A DNA stretch of 64,000 nt from Heligmosomoides polygyrus polygyrus. Its lineage: Eukaryota > Nematoda > Chromadorea > Rhabditida > Heligmosomidae. Numbering within the stretch: position 1 is the first letter of the stretch; each line of letters opens with the position of its first letter. Positions 23,001-32,000 of this stretch are shown here, one piece after another. The position numbers and the translations under genes were made by a program. The notes under the pieces are model-generated. The model did not search any database. It was not told the origin of the DNA and worked only from the letters and a program-made list of their open reading frames with translations. Location of the stretch: assembly GCA_947396885.1 (NCBI GenBank), contig OX377204.1, forward strand, positions 43,511,139 through 43,575,138, read 5' to 3'.

Positions 23001-26000
23001 CCGATAGGTGAGGTAGTGTTTTATCGTTCATGGCAGGTCTCCCAATTGGTCAATTCTCCCATGGAATGTGTGAGAGGCTTGTGGAGGGGCAGAACCAATA
23101 TCCTCTCGCTGATTCGGTTGCAGGAAACAGGCTGCGTCTCCAGCGATGCACTTCGTTCTGTTCCACATTTCGCCAGTAGTAATTCAGATTCGCTTAATCG
23201 TTCATTTTGTGCCTGAATAGCAATGCAGATAAAACAGGCCAAGTGACGCTAACCAACAGCAGTTGAATGCAAACATGGGCAACAAGGCGACATAAGACCA
23301 TCAAAGAAAATAAACTGGGGATGGTCCTGCAGATATATGTCAACGAGTCTTTTGTATTTATTTAGTAAGCTGGGTAGAGAGCTATTCCTTGAGAGGTACA
23401 AAACTGTTTCAGCTCGGTCGCTAAGAAATGCTAGTCTAGTATCTCTTTTTGCCCGTCTTGTCTGGGCATTCCACTGACCATCTCTCGTGCTAGGAAATGA
23501 GAGATTGAATAGAGGTTATGGACTGAAATGCCTGAAATCAGCACCTGTTATCACCTCATAAGTTACGAGATCATTATTCCGACTCTGCGAGAGCACGCGA
23601 TTTATCTCTGCCGTACAGCATTCATCAGCGAGCTAGAGCTACGACGGCTTGGGTAGTCATATCGATGCGCCCTTATCTAACGGTAGGTGTATCGCGTGAG
23701 CTTCGTGATTTGGCATCACTACTTGTTGTAAACGGAATGACTTTAGTTTGACACCTTCTCGAACCTGCAACTAGTATTCGACTGAATTTAGGAAAATCTC
23801 TACAGTAGAATCGTGTGGTTTCATTATGGTGTTATTGTGGTGTAATTTCCCAATGTTCCATTTTTGGATCACCCACGGTGAAATCGGAAACACTGAATGT
23901 ACATACACCAGACGAGTGGCGACCTAGCGGAAAAGTAGCTAGTCACATTTCTTGTGAAAATTTTGAAAACAATGTAGACAAAAATGTGCCAAACACCGGC
24001 TACATCACGTGGTCACCTTATTTGCACTATTACGTGCGCCCTTTTTCTTTGCGGACCTTCCCACAGCAGCAAATCTTTTATGTTTTGCTTCAAACCTGTT
24101 TCGGCCCTCTCCAATATGTGGCTAACCCTTGGAGAGGGAACTTCATTTGGAATTTCGTGAAATAGTGTTTCCACGAGATTCCAGCGTCAGTGCGGTCCCA
24201 GCGCGCGGTCCCACGCGCCAGACACGCGATTTGCGGCGCGGTCGTCAATGGGTTACCTATGTGCTGGCAAAGAAACGCAGTGGTCAAACACGCTCATGTG
24301 ACACTCAGGTGTCACCACGTTGCCACGACGTCTACGACACTTGTCCACCCCGACACACATTCCACGACTTCTGTGACCCATCTTCAGAAACCCGACGCAC
24401 ACTGGACAATGTTGAGCGAAAATACTAGTCCCCCTTATTCCCCCCCCCCCCCCCCCTCTCTAGTGGTCCAACTTTGCTGATCCCCTCTTCACTGGTCCTC
24501 CTTCTACTGGTCCCCCTTACTCGGAATCCTACGCAGTTCGAACGTCTGCGGCACGTCTTCTGACTTCCGAGACACGTTGGACGACGTATCCGGTCGTCTT
24601 CTGAACCCTTACGCACGTTGGACGACGACTTCAGCACGTCTTCTGATTTCTGACGCACGTTGAACAACATCCCTTCGCTCCACACCCGGTCCCCATTCAT
24701 ATCCTGACGTGTTGCCCACGACGTCTGCGGCACGTCTCCTGATTCTCGGCGCTTTGCATATGATCCTCATCCATACACTGACGCCTTGCCCGCTCAAAAT
24801 ATCGTAAACTTGAGTGATCCGCCGAAAAGGTTATAAGTTCTCCAGTACATAATTGCACATGGTTAGGTTGAAAGAAAAATCGGCGCGCATGCGCCGCACT
24901 GTCGTAGGCGTATCTTGGCTTCAGTCCCCGCTCCAGTGAATGACAAGGTGACCCGCATTTTCGACAACACCTTGATTTGAAAGAGTTATGAGTATGCCAC
25001 GGTTTGCGACGGATTAATCCGTCGCAGCGAGTTTTATGCTTGATCGTGGTCGTGAGCGGTATTGTAGGCATCTTCTACTTGCTTTCCCCAATCTAGTCTT
25101 TCTGGTTGTTGCGCATCTCCAACGGCGCACAAGCATTTTCCGCAACATTGCGGCGATTAGTCGGTACATTATGGTCGATTGCAAGTGCGTTCATCCCCCA
25201 CGCTCCCCTGACAGACAGACACCCTCCCTGCTCAACCACTAGGCTTGTCCAAGAGTATTGAGGCTGCTATACGAAATCTTCGAGACATATTTCGTCTGCC
25301 CATTCGGAGCACTTGGGATAAGAATGCCAATCCGCTATATTGCACCCTTGGCCAAAACGTATAGCGTTCTATGGTTAAAAGAGCAAATGATGAGCAGCTA
25401 GAACTGAGCTGGCATTTGACAGCCTACAAGGCATTAAATGCTTTGTCTAGCAACCTAAGTCTACTAGCCACAGGTCGAAGTTCGAAAATATAAAGGCGAT
25501 GCAAGGTATGCAATTAAACCTGCCTAGGACGAAGCGTCCCTCGCCACTATGCTTCGAAGCCACTCGGTCTATTGTTCTTTGCTCACCCTCTTATGGTTTT
25601 CAGCATTTGTCCGTGCTTGGTGCTGACCGTGCTATCCCACAGCTAATTTGGAAGATCACTAGCTCATTGGATTCAAGGATATAGCAAAACCGAAACATAT
25701 TCTTCTTCTATCTTAAGGGTAGATATTGACGATACTCATACTATGATACCCATTTCCGCCATTCAGACATGCGCTTTAGACCTTCACAGATGAGAATATC
25801 CTGGAATCTTCCACTGGTTCACATCTCTGGAAATATTGGAACGAAATGTAGCGTAGAGATGCTGTTCATCGTTGCTCGGTAACATAATACCATCTTCGGA
25901 GTGCTCCACACCTATCGCTTTCCCAGTGGTTCATGGAGAGAGTCGATTTCTATTTCGGTGACTCTTAAATCATTCGTAGCTGATTCCCTCAGCTTGCCCT

Positions 26001-29000
26001 CTCGGTTGGTAACGACTGCGCCTGGAACGCTGTTGAAACGTAAGGCTCAAGGGGGGGGGGGAGGTGGGTGCTGGGAGAGTGCAAAATGCATACTCTCAAA
26101 AAGGAACTTTACTTATTGCTATCAGTTATTAGCTTGTACTTTATATACGTTTAATACTTTTACTTCGCTAGTTATCTGCACATTTATCAGTGAAAATGTC
26201 TTATCTATTATTCAGGTGACTATGGGTGACTGGAACGGAGCCGGTTGTCACTGCAATTTTTCCACCGAACAGATGCGCGCCGAAGGAGGGCTCGCTGCTA
26301 TTGAAGCAGTGAGTTCACAAAGTCTTGATCGTTTTCGGTCGCTATTCGCTTCTTGCTCGTTAGATCGTATCTGACTTTTTCGCCGCGCAATCTTGCTCCT
26401 CTATCCCACATTTTCGGTCTGTGATGGACCAGCTCGCATACTTATAGGCAATGCCGAAACTGGCAGCTACCCATGCAGAATGCATACGCGTGTACGATCC
26501 CCATGGTGGAGAGGACAACAAACACAGGTATATTTCGTCTCTTCCGCACCGATTCTCGAGTATGTAGGTGAGCAAAATTTGAAGCTGCCGGTTAACCAGA
26601 AACCGCCACTGGCTTCGAGTGAAGAATGTAACGGATATTGGTTCGAAGCTCCGAGTGTTTGGATCACCACTGGGTATGGCCTGTCTGCAGCCAGACGTTC
26701 TTGCAGAACCTTTCGAGAACAGACTAAAGCGTGGCACTTATTTATTTATTATATTATTATTTACCTATTTTACACTTATGCCCATATTTCCCGCTTTTTT
26801 AGGATTTTTTGATGCGTTATAGCTAAGCTAAACCCTGCAAACTCTAAAGAACACCATAGGTTGTTGCATATGAAATGACCGATTCTGACTGAAAATTTTG
26901 ACAGATCATAACTTTGCTTGGATGCAATCTTATTAACCGAAGCAAGTCCCATTACAATTAGTATACATACTTTCCTCAGTGCAATAGTAGCTTAGACATT
27001 AAATTTTTATAGAAATCAGAACTGCGAGATTTAATAAAATATAGATCATTTTCAATATCATCCTGGTTGTTGAATTTTCTATCCTTCACATGACGATCTA
27101 AATGCATGAAAATGATAGTCGGTAGGGGCCAGATCTGGTGAATATGCTGGATGCGGCAGAGTTTCGCGGTGCATCACTTCAGTTTCGGTACAGTACTTCT
27201 CCGCTGTGATAGTCTCTCCTGTCTCCAAGAACTTGTTGTGGACTATACCAGCCATTGTTCACGATACGGTCACCGTGGTCTTCTCTGGATGGAGACTTGG
27301 TTTCAGCATCTCCATGGGACTCTCATTCTTGTCCAGCCATTGTGCAGAGCGACAACGACTGTCATAAGGGGTCCGTTTTTCGTCGTAGGCCACGATCCTC
27401 TCCAAAAAGTCATCCTTAGATTGCGCAGCCTTAACGAAACGCAGGTGTAATGGAGCTTCAGCATCTGCCCGGCGGTCAGTTCGTGCGAGATCCATTTATC
27501 CAATTTCTTTACTTTTCCGATCGCATTTAGGTGGCGGCTCATAGTGCTGCCGTCGGCGCCGAATTGCTGTCCTGGCTCTCTGACAGTTTGACGCGGATCC
27601 GCTTCCATCATGACTTTGAGTTGGTCGTCGTTAAGGAGTGATGGCGACCCACCTCGGTCTTCATCATTGAGACGTTCATCTCCAGGTCGAAACCTTTCGA
27701 ACCAGTGGCGAATTGTGCGTCCCTTAGCGGAATACTCAAATGCAGCGATGATGCTACGAGCTGCGCTGTGTCCACTTATACATCCATATAAGTAGAACGC
27801 CCGAATATTACGCTTATTCGTACTTTAAAAACGAAGTCGAAAACTCGCCAAGAGGCAATTATGTCACAAAAGCTATAGATGTACGAAAGATGAGATTCTG
27901 CGCTTTCAGAAACTTTATGTAGTGCCTGAAAGGACAACATTCATAGCCACGAAAATCGACCAGAGACTAAGGTAGCAAAATTGGTCATTTCATATGCAAA
28001 AACCTAATAACTCTTCTAGCGGCTTACTAGGGTGCAAACATTATTCTTTGTCCAAGCAAAGAACCAATTTCATGCTACCTGTTTCCTTTAGTCAGATTAT
28101 GAATTTCGTTCAGGAAACCATTTGTGAAAAGATTATAACTACTAGGTTGCAAGAGAAATTCTATCAGTGCTCGCTTATTCACGCGATAAACGCACGATAA
28201 ATCTAGCTAGCCTCAATAAGTTGTGTTCTTCGTATGCAAAAAGTTAATTTTTTATCGAAGAATTTTGACGAATGCTCAGTAATTGCGAATCGTTACGCCG
28301 TTTTTTTTATGTAAGCGTAGATGCAGCAGGATAAGGCGCCACCTCGCTTGTGTTGTCTCGACCTATAGACAGCGGATGCAACTAGAAATATTAATAGCGC
28401 AAGCAAAGAGGAAGAGAATCAGACAGTTTGAACTCCTTGTATTTCGTCGTTAAGAATAGAAGAAAGTCCCTGAGGCAAAAAACAGGCAGGCCGAGATCTG
28501 TTGTCTAAGGACATGAAGTAGAACGAAGTTAACAGAAAAAGCTCGCGGCAATTCTCAGCAAACAACGGCTACCGTTGTGTGCCGACAGTGAAGCTCTTCT
28601 ACGCAAGATCCTCTGAAGTGCACCCTTCTTTTACTTGTGAGGATTAATAAAAAGTAAATGCAGTTGCTAAAATTCCAGTAACGGTCCATCTGCCGACAAG
28701 CTTTTCAAAGCCTCTACTGCGGGGAGTGGGGTCATTCGCCCATGTCCGTATTTAAAACCTGTGATCTGCAAAGAGAGTTGAACAAGAGCAATTTGCTCGT
28801 AGAACCATTAGATCAATTTCAGTCGACATCTGTTGGATTTATCGAAAGCTGTGATCGGAAGCTTGCTCGAAAATTGCTCGGATTTGAACAACACGAAAGG
28901 CTTGTGTTCAAAAACGGGTTGACTTCGAAGACCGAGCTTATGTCTATGCTACTGTTCAAATTGTGTTCGAATTTTTATATAAACAGAAATTCTACTGCCC

Positions 29001-32000
29001 TACCAAATCTGTTCATAAACTGCAATTCTAATTAAAACCGGCTTTTCAGAACCGTTTGTTCCATGTATTATCGAGCGATTCCGTTCTTTGGTTTGACTGT
29101 TCGAAAACTCAAAGATTCGACTCGTTTGCTTAACCATTTACAACCATAAAAAACCAGCTCATTTAGAAATTCAAAAATCTACTTTCTTCTTTTATTTGGT
29201 CGATAAAAAATCAAAAAAGGTCATTTCCATCCACAATTGTCCAGTTCCTCGTGCGACGCTACATTCCTGTCCCGCACCGCTCAGTGTGGTACAGGAAAGG
29301 TGCGCAAATTGAGAATTAAATGCCTCAATCATAAAATATAGTTCTGAATATATTTTATCGATCACCTGGAAGTTCTACTAGGGAAGTACCGACCGTAAAT
29401 CAACTTAGTGCCATATCTGTTTTCACCGACTTCAGGCAGTGGTTTATATTACTATAGAGCGAATACTCTTTAGTTTGCGTGGTAATGTGCTTTCTAGGAT
29501 AAACTGCTTTTAAAATGACATAAAGCTCAGTGGGATAAAGGTGGGCGTTAAACAATCACCGTTGGGAATCCGTTACGTATTCTATTCCTACAAAAGACCA
29601 CTAAGGCAATTTTAATGCGTATTTGAAGGGGTTCGCAGTGGAAGATAACTGTCCCTAGAGCAAAATGCTATGCAAGAGCAGCATTTTTCACTAGTCGCGC
29701 CGGCCGCAGTGAATTCTTGAAATTCTCCGAGAAGAACGCTTTGACTAGCAGAATAAGGCGATTCAGAAAACTAGTTGACCAGTATCTCCAAGAGGATTCT
29801 TAATATTAGGTTGTCCGGAAATAAATGGGCGTTTGCAGCTCGAATATTCAAGTTAGCATAACCCAGCTCAGAGAGGACGTTATCAATCAATGTAATAATC
29901 ATTAGAATCAGTACATCTTTATCAACAAGAAACCGGTTTATTTCTGTCAGTAGCCTTGAAATTCGGAGTTCTACAGGTGATGAAAACGTTGAGGTCATTT
30001 CCGACATCTTTGTTGTTGAATTTCTTATCCTTTACAAGACGATCTAAATTCTTTGGAAAAAATGATAATCGCTAGGGGACAAGTCTGGTGAATATGCTGG
30101 ATGTGGCAGGGTTTCGTTTCCCAATTCATGCAGTTTTAGGACAACAACTTTGAAGCGTGCGGATGCACGTTGCAGTGCGGTAGGATTGGGCCTCTTCGAT
30201 TGACCAAAGCCTGCTGATTTTCAGTCAACTTTTCGTGCATCACTTTGGTTTCGGCCAGTACTTCTCCGCTGTGATAGTCTCTCCAGTCTCCAAGAACTTG
30301 TAGTGGACTATTCCAGCTAAAAACGCTCTTACCACGCGGGTCTTTAAATCCGACGGCTCGAACACGAGTCGTTCATTACCACCACAACGAGAATCTCAAA
30401 CTCGAGTAATTAAACCAACCAACTAACGGTTAACAGTAAACGAAATAGAGGAATCATTTTACGGAGGAGTAAAAAGTGGAAAAAGACCCTTCACGAAACA
30501 AGGAGGACGATAAGGAACCTCAAACACTGCTTAGCAAGGATGACAAACCAAGTGCAGTACTGTGGGTCACGCAGGGAGGCGGCTTCGCTGAGGTCTACAT
30601 CGCAAACTACATTCGCACGTAAGGCTGCCCTCGCTGCGGTTGGGAATCGCATTTAAAGCCTCAAGCACCAGCTCGTAAGAACCAGCCCCCCCCCATTTCG
30701 CAGTGTTGCATCGCAAGTCCCCGCCCCTTGCTGTATCGCAGAAAGAGGATTTCGTCGAGATGAACGGGAGATGGCGGAAGACTGCAGAAGGCGGCGGAGG
30801 ACGGAAGGGGACGACATTCGAAGGAAGGAAACGGTGAGTGACTCTTTCCGCGCTCTGAGCTACCCTCCCTTTTATGCACTTGAGGAACCTTCTAGAACTG
30901 GCGAGCCAATACTCGATGAGTAGCTCAAATTCAGATCAAATTCACGATTGCGTGTGATCAGCGGGTCAGAGGCGTTCGCAGCCCCTCAGCGATCTTACCC
31001 TGAGTTGGAATCGCATACGTTTTGATGAAAAAATACAAAAAATCGCCCGATACCAGCCATTGTCCACCATGGTCTTCCATGGTCTTCTATGAATGGAGAC
31101 TCGGTTTCGGCATCTCCTTGGGAATCTCATTCTCGTCCAGCCATATTGCAAAGCGACGACGATTGTCTTAAAGACTCCATTTTTCGTTGCGTATCACGAA
31201 CCTGTCCAAAAGGGCTCCCTTAGGTTGCACAGCCTTCACGAAGCACAGGTATCGTGACGCTTAAGCATCTGCCCAGCAGTCAGTTTGTGCGGGATCCGTT
31301 TATCAATTTTTTCTTTTCCGATCGCATTTAAGTGGCGACTCATAGTGCTGCCGTCAACGCCGAAATGCTGCCCTGACTCTCTCACAGTTTGACGCGGATC
31401 TCCACCTTAACTTCCACCATGACTTTGAGTTGGTCGTTGTTAAGGAGTGATGGCGGCTTACCTCAGTCTTCATTGTTGAGACTTTCATCTACAGATCGAA
31501 GCCTTTCGAACCAGTGGCGAATTGTGCATTCCTTAGCGAAATCATCACCAAATGCAGCGCTTATGTTACGGGCCGTTTCAGCTGCACTGATACCAAGTTA
31601 GGATTCGTAGAAGAAAATTTGGCGAAAATTGCGTTCGGACATCTAAGACGGCAAAGCTTAAAATTGGGGAAATTTTATGTTCTAAACAGAATTGGAGGAC
31701 ATGGTTAGAGAGAGCACGAACTTAGCATTTCAATGGTATACAACACCACTAGATATAAACCATACTTTATTGGAAAAAATGTACTCCAATAATAACAATG
31801 CAAAACGCTCATTTATTTCCGAACAACCTAATAGTTACCACTGCTTTTAGACTTGTTGGGTTCTGCCTGTTGTCTAACGTTTACAATGTTCCGCTATTAT
31901 TTACTATACCTTTAGTTGGTTTGCATTTGTTTTTGTCTCTTCATACCTACGTTGTTATCCATGTGAAGTTAAATAAATAAATAAATAAATTTTGCCTATG

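Larger units (their letters stand above)
29809..31828 (-). mobile_element. mariner element with a nested insertion of about 0.7 kb
   Basis: TA at 29807-29808 and 31829-31830 flank inverted ends GGTTGTCCGGAAATAAATGG and GGTTGTTCGGAAATAAATGA. Mariner transposase remnants on the minus strand occupy about 31045-31600 (N-terminal half) and 30000-30316 (C-terminal half). The separating stretch 30317-31044 has no mariner similarity and is an insertion. The ends differ from those of the mariner at 26859-28004, so these are two subfamilies. Confidence 0.88.
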
